Source: Sphingomonas sp. SRS2 (GTDB lineage Bacteria; Pseudomonadota; Alphaproteobacteria; Sphingomonadales; Sphingomonadaceae). From it: a stretch of DNA of 64,000 nucleotides. The notes beneath the pieces were generated by a model, which did no database searches, had not been told where the DNA came from, and was given only the letters and a program-made list of their open reading frames with translations. The stretch spans positions 1 to 64,000 of the forward strand of contig NZ_LARW01000110.1 of assembly GCF_000971055.1 (NCBI RefSeq), written 5' to 3'. Positions within the stretch are counted from its first letter, which is position 1, and every line of letters begins with the position of its first letter. The translations under genes were made by a program, and so were the position numbers. Positions 17,987-28,664 of the stretch are shown piece after piece.

Positions 17987-18976
17987 ATGAACGCCCCCGT
18001 GGAGAGCCTGACCGGCCTGGACCTGCGCGCCGAGATCGACCGGCTGCGCAAGGAGCGCAACGCCGTGATCCTGGCGCATTATTACCAGGCGCCCGAGATT
18101 CAGGACCTCGCCGATTTCGTCGGCGACAGCCTCGATCTCTCGCGCAAGGCGGCGGCGACCGATGCCGAGGTCATCGCCTTTTGCGGGGTGCGCTTCATGG
18201 CCGAGGTTGCGAAGATATTGTCGCCCGAGAAGACCGTCATCCTGCCTGACATGGATGCCGGATGCAGCCTGGAGGACAGCTGTCCGCCCGAGGAGTTCGC
18301 CCGTTTCCGCGCGGCGCATCCCGATCATCTCGCGCTGACCTACATCAATTGCTCGGCGGCGGTGAAGGCGCATAGCGACATCATCGTCACCTCGTCGTCG
18401 GCCGAGACGATCCTGTCGCAGATCCCGATGGACCAGAAGATCATCTTCGCGCCCGATCGCCATCTCGGCGGCTATTTCGCGCGCAAGACCGGACGCGACA
18501 TGCTGTTGTGGGAAGGCAGCTGCATCGTCCATGAGGCATTCTCCGAGACCGAACTGATCAAGCTCAAGATGCAGCATCCGGGCGCGCCGGTGGCGGCGCA
18601 TCCCGAATGCCCGGTCCATATCCTCGACCACGCCGATTATGTCGGGTCGACGCGCGGCATCCTCGATTATGTGCTGAAGGTTCCCGATCAGACAATCATT
18701 GTCGCGACCGAGCCGCACATCATCCACCAGATGGAGAAGGCGGCGCCGCACAAGACCTTCATCGGGGCCCCCGGTGCGGACGGAAATTGCAACTGCAACA
18801 TGTGCCCGTACATGGCGCTCAACACGATGGAGAAGCTCTATCTGTCGTTGCGCGACCTGACCCCGCAGATCCATGTCGACGAGCCCACGCGGATCGCCGC
18901 GAAGCGTTCGCTCGACCGGATGCTGGAGATGACCGGCGGGTTGTCCGGGCCCGATGTGGGGCGGCCCAAGCTCTAA
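17987..18976 (+). CDS. nadA: Quinolinate synthase A
   Basis: 329 residues. It condenses iminoaspartate with dihydroxyacetone phosphate to quinolinate in NAD biosynthesis, using a [4Fe-4S] cluster. Cysteine regions are visible in [12 protein letters not shown] (Cys93), HPECPVH and [14 protein letters not shown]. The N-terminal [20 protein letters not shown] is diagnostic. GGAGAG precedes the ATG. nadC follows, separated only by an inverted-repeat element. nadB is not in the window, so the iminoaspartate source is encoded elsewhere. Confidence 0.96.
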   Translation: MNAPVESLTGLDLRAEIDRLRKERNAVILAHYYQAPEIQDLADFVGDSLDLSRKAAATDAEVIAFCGVRFMAEVAKILSPEKTVILPDMDAGCSLEDSCPPEEFARFRAAHPDHLALTYINCSAAVKAHSDIIVTSSSAETILSQIPMDQKIIFAPDRHLGGYFARKTGRDMLLWEGSCIVHEAFSETELIKLKMQHPGAPVAAHPECPVHILDHADYVGSTRGILDYVLKVPDQTIIVATEPHIIHQMEKAAPHKTFIGAPGADGNCNCNMCPYMALNTMEKLYLSLRDLTPQIHVDEPTRIAAKRSLDRMLEMTGGLSGPDVGRPKL

Positions 18977-18978
18977 GC

Positions 18979-19061
18979 CGTCGCCCCGGCGGAGGCCGGG
19001 GCCGCAGGCGGCTCCTGCGGTACGCGATCCTCTAGCGGCCCCGGCCTCCGCCGGGGCGACG
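18979..19061. repeat. Dispersed inverted-repeat element, copy 2
   Basis: Perfect 25-bp inverted arms (18979-19003 and 19037-19061) around a 33-bp centre, immediately after the nadA stop. The arms match those at 6254-6344, with one difference in the left arm. The centres share GTACGCGA and a CCTCT-x-GCGG end, and both copies are followed by GATATG. It sits inside what would otherwise be a nadA-nadC operon and could fold as a very stable mRNA hairpin there. Confidence 0.88.
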
Positions 19062-19073
19062 ATATGAGAAAAG

Positions 19074-19922
19074 ATGACGGCTTTCATTCTCGACGATTTC
19101 GATCTCGACGCTTTCGTTCGCGCCACATTGGCCGAGGATATGGGGCAAGGGGGCGACATCACCTCCACCGCGACCATCCCCGCCGATGCGCTGTTCGAGG
19201 GTGAGATGGCGAGCCGCGATGCGATCAGCGTGGCGGGCCTGCCGCTCGCCGAAGCCTTTTTCCGTGCGCTCGACCCCGACGTGGAAATCGAGACGCTGGT
19301 GCGGGATGGCGCGCGCGTCGCGAAGGGCGGGGTGTTGATGCGGCTGCGCGGCAAGGCGCGCGCGCTGCTCACCGCCGAGCGTTCGGCGCTCAATAGCGTC
19401 CAGCATCTGTCGGGGGTGGCGACGCTGACCAGCCTCTATGTCGATACGATCATCGGCACCGGGGCGACGCTGCTCGACACGCGAAAGACGATACCGGGCC
19501 TGCGCGTGCTGGAGAAATATGCAGTGCGGATGGGCGGCGGCACCAACCACCGCATGCGGCTCGACGATGCCGCAATGATCAAGGACAATCATGTCGCGGT
19601 CGCGGGCGACATCGGCGAGGCGGTGCGCCGCGCGGTGGCCGCGGGGATCGAGCGGATCATCGTCGAAGTCGACCGTGTCGACCAGATCGAGCCGGCGCTG
19701 GCGGCGGGGGCGACGCACCTGCTGCTCGACAATATGGACCCGCCGACGCTGCGCGGCGCGGTGACGCTGGTCGGCGGACGGGTGCCGACCGAAGCTTCGG
19801 GCGGGGTGCGGCTCGACACGATCAAGGCGATCGCGCAGACCGGCGTTACCTATATCTCAGTCGGGCGACTGACCCAGTCCGCGCCGGCGGCGGATATCGG
19901 GCTGGATTTCCGGGCCATATAG
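19074..19922 (+). CDS. nadC: Nicotinate-nucleotide pyrophosphorylase (quinolinate phosphoribosyltransferase)
   Basis: 282 residues, normal length. Diagnostic blocks are LAEDMGQGGDITS, LLDTRKTIPGLRVLEKYAV, GGGTNHRMRLDDAAMIKDNH and EASGGVRLDTIKAIAQTGV. It converts quinolinate and PRPP to nicotinate mononucleotide, directly downstream of nadA in both pathway and map. The inverted-repeat element ends 12 bp before the start, so the ribosome site lies between the hairpin and ATG 19074. Confidence 0.96.
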   Translation: MTAFILDDFDLDAFVRATLAEDMGQGGDITSTATIPADALFEGEMASRDAISVAGLPLAEAFFRALDPDVEIETLVRDGARVAKGGVLMRLRGKARALLTAERSALNSVQHLSGVATLTSLYVDTIIGTGATLLDTRKTIPGLRVLEKYAVRMGGGTNHRMRLDDAAMIKDNHVAVAGDIGEAVRRAVAAGIERIIVEVDRVDQIEPALAAGATHLLLDNMDPPTLRGAVTLVGGRVPTEASGGVRLDTIKAIAQTGVTYISVGRLTQSAPAADIGLDFRAI

Positions 19923-19978
19923 GCTCGTCGTCCCGCGAAGGCCGGCACCTCAGGAGTGCAGCGCGCGCGCCGTCTCAC

Positions 19979-20050
19979 GAGATGCAGCCTTCGCTGGCAT
20001 GACGTAGTGGGGCGAGTTTACGCAACGTCCTGCCTTCTGCGGGATGACGG
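19979..20050. repeat. Tandem degenerate copies of a short hairpin repeat
   Basis: Two degenerate copies of the 'GATGCAGCCTTCGCTGGCATGACG' type (about 19981-20004 and 20028-20050, the latter ending GCGGGATGACGG) lie between nadC and the RNase T2 gene. A third, inverted half-copy is near 19925-19944. They relate to the hairpin at 15000-15019. No coding content is seen in this gap. Confidence 0.45.
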
Positions 20051-20078
20051 GGAGAACAAGACCCCGTAATCCCAGGTG

Positions 20079-20783
20079 ATGCGACTCAAGCTTCTCATGG
20101 CCCTCGCGGCGCTGCTGATCGGCCCCGCCTGCGCGAAGAAGGATGCGCCGAGTTGCGTGGTCCCCGCCAACCTGCCGCGCCCGATGCTCGAAGGGCCGAC
20201 GGTCGACCAGCCGCGCCGGTTGCTGCCGATCGGCGGCTATACGCTCGCGATCACATGGTCGCCCGAATATTGCGCGAGCCGGATGAGCAGCCCGAAGGAT
20301 CATGCGCGCTGCGGCGGCGAGGCGGGCCGGTTCGGTTTCACGCTCCACGGCTTGTGGCCCGACGGCGAGGGCGCGCAATGGCCGCAATATTGCGCGCCGA
20401 CCCGGCTGGTGCCGGACAAGGTGGTTCGCGAGCATTTCTGCAGCACCCCGTCGCCCCAGCTGATCCAGCATGAATGGGAAAAGCACGGTACCTGCATGGC
20501 GAAGGCGCCGGCCGACTATTTCGCCCGGAGCGGTGAGTTGTTCGCCGCGCTGAAATTCCCCGACATGGAGAAGATGAGCGGCCGGACGATCACTGCCCAG
20601 GCTTTCCAGGAAGCTTTCGCCGCCGCCAATGCGGGGATGCACGCCGATCAGATGCGGCTGAACGTCGGCAAGCAGGGCTGGATGGAGGAGGTGTGGATCT
20701 GCCTCGACAAGAGCTTCCGGCCGACGGCCTGTCCGGCGCATCAGGGTGGGGCGGCGCCGGAGAGCAGCGTTCGGATACGCTGA
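20079..20783 (+). CDS. Ribonuclease T2-family protein, exported
   Basis: 234 residues with a hydrophobic signal peptide ending near ACAKK. Both conserved active-site segments are present: FTLHGLWPDG with His90, and HEWEKHGTC with Glu134 and His136. Paired cysteines (65, 78, 105, 121, 139) suggest disulfides in an extracytoplasmic enzyme. RNase T2 cleaves RNA without base specificity through 2',3'-cyclic phosphates, probably for periplasmic nucleotide scavenging. A GTG directly precedes the ATG, so the start may be 20076. Confidence 0.9.
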   Translation: MRLKLLMALAALLIGPACAKKDAPSCVVPANLPRPMLEGPTVDQPRRLLPIGGYTLAITWSPEYCASRMSSPKDHARCGGEAGRFGFTLHGLWPDGEGAQWPQYCAPTRLVPDKVVREHFCSTPSPQLIQHEWEKHGTCMAKAPADYFARSGELFAALKFPDMEKMSGRTITAQAFQEAFAAANAGMHADQMRLNVGKQGWMEEVWICLDKSFRPTACPAHQGGAAPESSVRIR

Positions 20784-20810
20784 GTCGCCCCGCCGCTAGA
20801 AAAGACTGAT

Positions 20811-21500
20811 TTAAGCCTCGTCGTCCCGCTTCGGCCGCACCGCATCGCCCTTGAACCCCTGCGCGATCACATACCATTCAGACGAATCCTTGCGGCTGGC
20901 GGGGGGCTTGGCGTGCTTGACGGTGGTGAACAGCCGCTTGAGTTCGGCGACGAGATTGTTGTCCGCGCCGCCCGCGAGCACCTTGGCGACATAGGTGCCG
21001 CCGGGGCGCAGCACTTCGCTGGCGAACAGGCAGCCCGCCTCGACCAGCGCCATGGTGCGCAGATGGTCGGTCTGGGGGTGGCCGACGGTGTTCGCCGCCA
21101 TATCGGACAGGACGATGTCGGCGGGCCCGCCCAGCGCCTCGGCCAGCACGCCGGGCGCCTCCTCGTCCATGAAATCCATCTGGAGGATCGTCGCGCCGTC
21201 AATCGGGTCGGTCGGCAGCAGATCGATGCCGACGATCGCCGCCTGCGGGCATTGCCTGCGCACGACCTGCGTCCAACCGCCGGGCGCGATGCCCAGATCG
21301 ATCACGCGCTTCGCGCCCTTCAGGAACTGGAAGCGCTCGTCGAGCTCGATCAGCTTGTAGGCCGCGCGCGAGCGATAGCCCTCGGCCTGCGCCTTGCGGA
21401 CATAGGGATCGTTGAGCTGGCGCTGGATCCATTTGATCGAGGAGGCGCTGCGCCCCTTTGCGGTCTTGATCCGCTGCCGTCCGCCATCGCCCCGAGTCAT
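20811..21500 (-). CDS. rlmE: 23S rRNA (uridine-2'-O)-methyltransferase RlmE (FtsJ/RrmJ)
   Basis: About 229 residues with RrmJ-type features: KWIQRQLNDPYVRKAQAEGY with SRAAYKL (substrate Lys), the SAM loop DLGIAPGGWTQV, the catalytic Asp in DIVLSDMAAN, and the VAKVLAGG Lys. It 2'-O-methylates U2552 in the A-loop of 23S rRNA. The N-terminal ~35 residues are an extension relative to E. coli. Its ATG overlaps the stop of the Ppx/GppA gene by 4 bp, so the two are co-translated. Confidence 0.94.
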   Translation of the reverse strand: MTRGDGGRQRIKTAKGRSASSIKWIQRQLNDPYVRKAQAEGYRSRAAYKLIELDERFQFLKGAKRVIDLGIAPGGWTQVVRRQCPQAAIVGIDLLPTDPIDGATILQMDFMDEEAPGVLAEALGGPADIVLSDMAANTVGHPQTDHLRTMALVEAGCLFASEVLRPGGTYVAKVLAGGADNNLVAELKRLFTTVKHAKPPASRKDSSEWYVIAQGFKGDAVRPKRDDEA

Positions 21501-22609
21501 TGCATGTTCCGATTCTTGTCTGCCGCGATGTCCGGGCCGGCAGGCGATCCCGCCTGCCTCGACATCGCCTGGGCCCGGTCGCGCGCCATAAGCGAACGAA
21601 GAATGCCCTCGCGGATACCGCGATCGGCGACGCCGAGCCGTTCGGCCGGCCAGATATCGAGGATCGCATCGAGGATCGCGCAGCCGGCGACGACGAGGTC
21701 GGCCCGCTCCTGGCCTATGCAGGGCAGTTCGGCGCGCTCGGACACCGACATGCCCGAGAGCCGCGCGCTGATATCGCGCATTGCGGTGACGGGAACGATC
21801 AGGCCGTCGATCTGCCGCCGGTCATAGCTCGGCAGGTCGAGATGGACGCTGGCGAGGGTGGTGACGGTTCCGCTGGTGCCCAGCAGACGGCCAGGGAGCG
21901 TGCCCCGATTGAGCCGCGCGGCGAATTGGGAAAACCCCTCGGCGACGCGCGCGCGCATTCGGGCATAGCTGGCGAGCAGGCTGTCGCGGTCGTCGCCGAC
22001 ATGCGGTTCGGTTTCGGAGAGCGAGACGACGCCCCAGGGCGCGGAGAACCAGTCGATCACGCGTGGCGGGCTATTGTCGGCGTCGATCAGGATGAGTTCG
22101 GTCGAGCCGCCGCCGATATCGAAGACCAGCGCGCTGCCCTCGCCGGGTTCGAGCAGCGCGTGGCAACCGAGAACGGCGAGGCGGGCCTCCTGCTCGGGTG
22201 TGATGACCTCGAGCGCTATGCCGGTTTCGCGGTAGACGCGCTCGACGAACTCCCGCCCGTTGGCCGCGCGGCGGCATGCTTCGGTCGCAACCGAGCGGAC
22301 GAGGCCGACGCGGCGGCGGCGCAGCTTGTCGGCGCACACCGACAGCGCGCTGACCGCGCGGTCCATCGCGGCGTCGGACAGCCTGCCCGTCGCCGCCAGC
22401 CCCTCGCCCAGCCGGACGATCCGCGAAAAGGCGTCGACCACCACGAAGCCGTCATCGGCGGGACGTGCGATCAGCAGGCGGCAATTGTTGGTGCCCAGAT
22501 CGAGCGCGGCATAACTGTACCGGCCCTGCGCGTTGCTGGAAGGAGAATGCGCCCGACGCCCCCCTTCACGCGGAGGGCGGGGCGCGGCCGTATCGGGGCC
22601 ATGCGCCAT
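21497..22609 (-). CDS. Ppx/GppA-family phosphatase
   Basis: 370 residues of the ASKHA fold. The N-terminal phosphate loop YAALDLGTNNCRLLI, the second loop FDIGGGSTELILID, and GTSGTVTTLASV are present. Family members degrade polyphosphate or convert pppGpp to ppGpp. The single domain, without the C-terminal HD region of long Ppx, makes the exact role open. Pairing with rlmE is common in sphingomonads. The first ~25 residues are low-complexity and the true start may be slightly downstream. Confidence 0.88.
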   Translation of the reverse strand: MAHGPDTAAPRPPREGGRRAHSPSSNAQGRYSYAALDLGTNNCRLLIARPADDGFVVVDAFSRIVRLGEGLAATGRLSDAAMDRAVSALSVCADKLRRRRVGLVRSVATEACRRAANGREFVERVYRETGIALEVITPEQEARLAVLGCHALLEPGEGSALVFDIGGGSTELILIDADNSPPRVIDWFSAPWGVVSLSETEPHVGDDRDSLLASYARMRARVAEGFSQFAARLNRGTLPGRLLGTSGTVTTLASVHLDLPSYDRRQIDGLIVPVTAMRDISARLSGMSVSERAELPCIGQERADLVVAGCAILDAILDIWPAERLGVADRGIREGILRSLMARDRAQAMSRQAGSPAGPDIAADKNRNMQ

Positions 22610-22761
22610 ATTCTGTGTCTCTTCATCTCACCATGCGGGCAGTTTCCGCATGGAACTTGGCGCCGAGCCTAATGCGGGATGCGCGCCACGGCAAGGCCAG
22701 GCCGACCGGAGCCCGTTGACAGGCCGCGCGCCCATCCTTATGTGCGCCGCTCTGTCATTGA

Positions 22762-22835
22762 TGCCCTGTCGTCTAAAGGTAAGACTACGGACTCTGACTC
22801 CGTTAATTGAGGTTCGAATCCTCACGGGGCATCCA
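22762..22835 (+). tRNA. tRNA-Gln (anticodon CTG), CCA encoded
   Basis: A complete cloverleaf can be drawn. The acceptor stem TGCCCTG pairs with CGGGGCA, with one G-T wobble. There is a D-arm, a 5-bp anticodon stem ACGGA/TCCGT around loop CTCTGAC (anticodon CTG, reading CAG), and the T-arm TGAGG-TTCGAAT-CCTCA. T73 and CCA follow directly. No integrase or duplicated tRNA 3' end is seen, so it shows no sign of being an attachment site. Confidence 0.93.
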
Positions 22836-23205
22836 CTTTTCCTGAACGATAAAAAATGGTTTCCGTGGTTTCCGGACCGCCTGGAGCGTTTCCGCTGCTT
22901 TCGGAAAGGCTGTCGTCAACGAAAACGGTGCGCGCGAGCAGCGCCTCCGCGGGGCAGGGGTGTCTTCTCCTCCCTCCTCCGGACAGGTTGGCGCGCCGCA
23001 GCGCCATCCATCGGCAGTAAATCATTTTGCAGTATTTTTGGTGCATGAAGGTTGCCGGCGCAGGATTCCGTCCTGGGTGTGAGCAGCGTCACTTCGCGAA
23101 TCGTCAAAGAATATAAACGCTGTGTTGCGGGATATGGTGTACCGATCGGTACCTGTCGTCCCTATATAGGTTGCAACAGGGGTCTGCGAAGGTCGCGATC
23201 CTGAA
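22836..23205. other. Gene-poor stretch after tRNA-Gln
   Basis: No ORF here looks like a protein family. Content is mixed: AT-rich runs near 23020-23045, and a 14-bp palindrome at 23139-23152, listed separately. I see no terminator with a clear T-run after the tRNA. Confidence 0.4.
23139..23152. promoter_or_regulatory. Perfect 14-bp palindrome GTACCGATCGGTAC (candidate repressor operator)
   Basis: A fully symmetric site 54 bp upstream of the small membrane protein at 23206 and near AT-rich promoter-like sequence. Palindromes of this length and composition are typical of TetR-family operators. No TetR gene is in the window, so the regulator is unknown. Confidence 0.35.
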
Positions 23206-23505
23206 ATGGTGATACTGGCGATGGCATTTCTGCAATCCGAACTCCCGCCCTCGACGGCGCCCGTTCAGCCCCGTCGGACCCCGCCTGCGCGCGTCGCCGC
23301 CGTTGCGGTTCCGCAGCGCCGCGCGGCGTCCAAGGTTCCTGTCCGGCTTGTCGGCGGGCTGGTCGCCGCGGCGATATTCGCCATCCCCGGCTATTTCGCC
23401 GCAACCGCGACCGAATCCCTCGCGATCGGGATATTGGCGGCGGACTTCGCATTCCTGCTGGCGGTCGCCGGCTGGTCGTCGATCGTAGGTGGAGCGCGCC
23501 GCTAA
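23206..23505 (+). CDS. Small membrane protein of unknown function
   Basis: 99 residues: a proline-rich cytosolic N-terminus (residues 10-40), then two hydrophobic segments (about 48-68 and 71-92) and a short basic tail. I do not recognise a family. It overlaps the upstream-extended frame of the extensin-like gene and is probably co-transcribed with it. ATG 23221 is an alternative start. Confidence 0.5.
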   Translation: MVILAMAFLQSELPPSTAPVQPRRTPPARVAAVAVPQRRAASKVPVRLVGGLVAAAIFAIPGYFAATATESLAIGILAADFAFLLAVAGWSSIVGGARR

Positions 23506-23560
23506 GGCTCGATCCATCGGGCGCGAAGAAACCGCGCGCCATCTCGTTCGTACTGCCACC

Positions 23561-24274
23561 ATGCGCCTCGCACCGCTCGGATTCCGCCTGTTCGCGCTGG
23601 TGATTGTCGCAGCCGGCGGGCTGGCGCTTTATAGTTGGGGCAAAGGGCATCCCCAGGACCTGCCCTGGACGCCGTTGATCCTCGCCGACGCGACGGGGCG
23701 TTTCACCCAGTACAAGATCGCGCGGCTGCGCGATGATTTTCCGGGGTGCCGCGCGGTCCTCGATCGCGGTCAGGTCGACTATACGGTCCTGACGCCAGTC
23801 GCGGCAGGCGGCGCCTGCGGATATGACGATGGCGTGCGGTTGGGACGTGACAGCGGTGGGGTCTATGCGCCGCGGGCCGACACGTCCTGCTCCGTGGCGA
23901 TAGGCCTGTTCCTATGGGAAAAGCAGGTGGTCGAGCCTGCCGCGATGCGCCATTTCGGTCAGAAAGTGACGCGGATCGATACGTTCGGCAGCTATGCCTG
24001 CCGGCCTGTGCGCGGCGGCCGGGAAGGGCGGTGGAGCGAACATGCGCGCGCCAATGCGATCGACATAGCAGCTTTCCGGCTGGCCGACGGGCGCAGGATC
24101 AGCGTTGCGGGCGGCTGGACACGGACAGATGCGGACGGCGCTTTCCTGCGCGATGTCCGCGATGGCGCGTGCCGGATGTTCTCGACGGTCTTGTCGCCCG
24201 ATTACAACGCATTGCATCGCGATCATCTGCATCTGGATCAGGCATCGAGAGGCGGGTGGGGCTTTTGCCGTTGA
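23561..24274 (+). CDS. Extensin-like C-terminal domain protein
   Basis: 237 residues with an N-terminal membrane anchor or signal (MRLAPLGFRLFALVIVAAGG). The conserved extensin-like domain follows, with FGSYACRP, WSEHARANAIDI and HRDHLHLD. The His/Asp arrangement of the last two blocks recalls D-Ala-D-Ala carboxypeptidase/Hedgehog-type zinc peptidases, so a cell-wall peptidase role is plausible but unproven. Four cysteines near the conserved blocks suggest periplasmic disulfides. An in-frame GTG at 23489 would lengthen it; ATG 23561 gives the clean signal peptide. Confidence 0.82.
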   Translation: MRLAPLGFRLFALVIVAAGGLALYSWGKGHPQDLPWTPLILADATGRFTQYKIARLRDDFPGCRAVLDRGQVDYTVLTPVAAGGACGYDDGVRLGRDSGGVYAPRADTSCSVAIGLFLWEKQVVEPAAMRHFGQKVTRIDTFGSYACRPVRGGREGRWSEHARANAIDIAAFRLADGRRISVAGGWTRTDADGAFLRDVRDGACRMFSTVLSPDYNALHRDHLHLDQASRGGWGFCR

Positions 24275-24298
24275 GGATCGCGGGCGGCGGCCAGCGGC

Positions 24299-24496
24299 TC
24301 AATCGAGGGCCAGCATCGCCAGCAGGCCGAGCACGGCGCGCAGGCCGATGTCGCTGCTCTCGGCGATCGTCAGTGGCCGCTGTTCGCCCAGCGCATGATG
24401 CGGCTGATGCAGGAATGCGGCGGCGTCCTTGTGCCCGAGGCGCTCGATGGCTTTCCGGATGACGAGGGTTCGGCGGCTGATCTCGTGGCTGTCCAT
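24299..24496 (-). CDS. Small antitoxin-like protein (MbcA/ParS/Xre toxin-binding-domain type), solo
   Basis: 65 residues. The segment AAAFLHQPHHALGEQRPLTI then ...GLRAVLGLLAML follows the pattern of the C-terminal toxin-binding domain of MbcA/ParS/Xre antitoxins ('wL-tPnpaLgg-rPld...G...V..lL'). The N-terminal Xre helix-turn-helix of full antitoxins is missing, and no RES-domain toxin is adjacent. GGGGAG precedes ATG 24496 at good spacing, so translation is likely. It is convergent with the extensin-like gene. The family call rests on pattern recognition only. Confidence 0.55.
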   Translation of the reverse strand: MDSHEISRRTLVIRKAIERLGHKDAAAFLHQPHHALGEQRPLTIAESSDIGLRAVLGLLAMLALD

Positions 24497-24778
24497 TCCG
24501 CATGCTCCCCAAGTCAGACGTTCGGATTGGAACCCACCGGCGGGGGGGCTTAGCCGGTGAGTTCCGTCCGATCGAGCCGGCAATGTGGGTCGCCGGCTCG
24601 TCCATCTGATTACAATGGGGCGGGGACCGTCCCGTGTGATCGTGCTCACAGGAAAACGGGAGGCGGATGCTTCGGTCGCCTCCAGCGCTCACCTTATCGT
24701 TTCGATGTCGAACCGATCACCATTTCGAGCGGAGCTACGTCCCATGCCCTTGGTCCAGGTCAGAGATAACAAGCGGCG

Positions 24779-25597
24779 CTAGTGGCGGCTACCGCCGAAG
24801 CGCGGCGCACGCTTTTCCGCATGAGCGCGCATCGTCTCGATCTGATCCTGACCGCCGAGCAGATCGAGCTGTTCGGCGGTCTCGGCGATCAGGGCTTGTG
24901 CCCGGTCGCCGGCCGCCGTTGCATTCAGCAGCCGCTTGGCGGCGCGCACCGCCGCGGGGCTGTTGCGCGCGATGGCGGTGGCGGCGGCTAGCGCCTCGGC
25001 ATGCGGGTCCGCGCAGAGGCGCGTGGCGAGGCCGATCGCCACCGCCTCGCCTGCATCCACGATCCGCGCGCTATATGTCAGGTCGCGAAGATGATCCTCA
25101 CGCAATATGCCCCGCAGCGTCACCATCCCGCCCATGTCGGGGACGAGCCCCCAGCGGACCTCCATGATCGAGAAGCGGCTATCGGCCGAACACAGGCGCA
25201 TATCGGCGCCCATCGCTATCTGGAGGCCGCCGCCGAATACGGCGCCGTGCAGCGCTGCGATGACCGGCACCGGCATATCGCGCCAGGCGAGCGCCGCACG
25301 CTGGACCAGATTGGCGTCGCCATGGCTTCGAGTTTCGATCCCACGCCGTGCGTCGGGCGATTGCAACCTGACCGCCTCGGCAAGATCGATGCCGGCGCAA
25401 AAGCTGGCGCCTGCACCCGACAGGACCGTGGCGCGGACATCCTGCTGCGCGGCAAGCCAGTCGGCCGCCGCGCACAACCCTTCGAACATCGCCATGTCGA
25501 GCGCGTTGAGCTTTTCGGCCCGATCGAGCCGGACCTGCGCGACATGATCACTGATCTCCACCGTAACGCGATCGTTGAAGGTACGATGTTCAGCCAT
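24779..25597 (-). CDS. Enoyl-CoA hydratase/isomerase (crotonase) family protein
   Basis: 272 residues. The oxyanion-hole segments GAGASFCAGIDL and AALHGAVFGGGLQIAMGAD are clear, as is the substrate-pocket block MEVRWGLVPDMGG. Within the crotonase family the hydratase Glu pair is not evident in the expected places, so hydratase versus isomerase cannot be decided. No other beta-oxidation genes flank it. The next 600 bp upstream are non-coding and lead to the TonB receptor. Confidence 0.85.
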   Translation of the reverse strand: MAEHRTFNDRVTVEISDHVAQVRLDRAEKLNALDMAMFEGLCAAADWLAAQQDVRATVLSGAGASFCAGIDLAEAVRLQSPDARRGIETRSHGDANLVQRAALAWRDMPVPVIAALHGAVFGGGLQIAMGADMRLCSADSRFSIMEVRWGLVPDMGGMVTLRGILREDHLRDLTYSARIVDAGEAVAIGLATRLCADPHAEALAAATAIARNSPAAVRAAKRLLNATAAGDRAQALIAETAEQLDLLGGQDQIETMRAHAEKRAPRFGGSRH

Positions 25598-26197
25598 GCC
25601 CGTTTACGTCCAGCTATTGATAGGCCTGTCTAGGGACGGGGCCACTGATGGTTGAGCGCCGCATTTTGCATTTGTCAGGGGCGATGCTAGATGCAGCGGC
25701 TATGCCAGTCGCTCCTCTAATATGATATATTAACTTTTCTAATAATCGTCACTAATATTTGAATTTGCCTTTTAAGTCTGAAGAATGATCGGGTTCGCCG
25801 AGTGCCGTTATGGTGCCCCAAGCGACATGCCGAACCAAGATGGGAAAGATTTCCATCGAAGGGAAGCTGGCCGGATTCAGCAACGCAGGAGGTTGCGGCA
25901 ATTCGTGCCGTATTGCTCGTCATCAACGAGGCGAGGCTAAAGGCCTTTCTCGAAATTATGACCCATGCGTAAGTAAAGCTGAAGTCTGATAGGGCTTTTT
26001 ATAAGAAAAATTTCATCGAAATCAACGCAATTCAGTCAAGCCGATTGGCTTGATCGTTCTTGGCAGAAGTCTCGGTGTTATTTTGTCTAGACAATTAAAT
26101 GTATGTATATAATCTCCACTTCCGGAGGCGGGGTAGCGTAAAACATAAGCTCCAGGCGCTGCCGCCAATCTTCAACCGATAACTAAGGGGGTTTAAT
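25598..26197. other. A+T-rich upstream region of the TonB receptor gene
   Basis: About 600 bp without a credible gene. It is richer in A/T than its surroundings (runs at 25720-25770 and 25990-26035). The GntR-type palindrome at 26083-26094 is listed separately. A GGGGG ribosome site (26187-26191) precedes the GTG start of the receptor. ATGACCCATGCG (25963-25974) recurs near the IS630 remnant at 50867, too short to interpret. Confidence 0.5.
26083..26094. promoter_or_regulatory. HutC/GntR-type operator candidate, site 1 (TTGTCTAGACAA)
   Basis: A perfect 12-bp palindrome 103 bp upstream of the TonB receptor start. It fits the TGTxTAxACA pattern recognised by HutC-subfamily GntR regulators. Close variants at 33615-33626 and 50680-50691 lie upstream of two other genes of the same neighbourhood, and a HutC-type regulator gene is at 32639-33370. 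Confidence 0.65.
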
Positions 26198-28501
<2,304 letters not shown>

Positions 28502-28628
28502 GGCGACGGGCCGGAGCGGCCCTGATCCGAGCCTATCGGATCTGCTGCTCCGGCATCTCGTTGAAGCATGATATTCTAGCGGACATCTAATATAGTCCGC
28601 TGTGAAATTGCTCCTTGTCATCCAACAG

Positions 28629-28664
28629 AAAACGAGGCGTCGGTTGGCCGGCGCCTCGTTTTTT
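28629..28664 (+). terminator. Rho-independent terminator after the TonB receptor
   Basis: AAAACGAGGCG (28629-28639) pairs perfectly with CGCCTCGTTTT (28652-28662), and the T-run continues to 28664. The A-run on the other arm means it could also stop transcripts from the opposite strand. Confidence 0.88.

Noticed and set aside
19925-20050. Rho-independent terminator after nadC
   Set aside because: The inverted repeats there are degenerate dispersed repeats without a T-run.
22822-23107. Short open frames after tRNA-Gln, and an integration site at the tRNA
   Set aside because: No integrase, no duplicated tRNA 3' end and no protein-like frame.
25963-25974. ATGACCCATGCG shared with the IS630 remnant near 50867, suggesting a second IS remnant
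   Set aside because: Only 12 bp agree and the flanks diverge at once; too short to support a mobile element.
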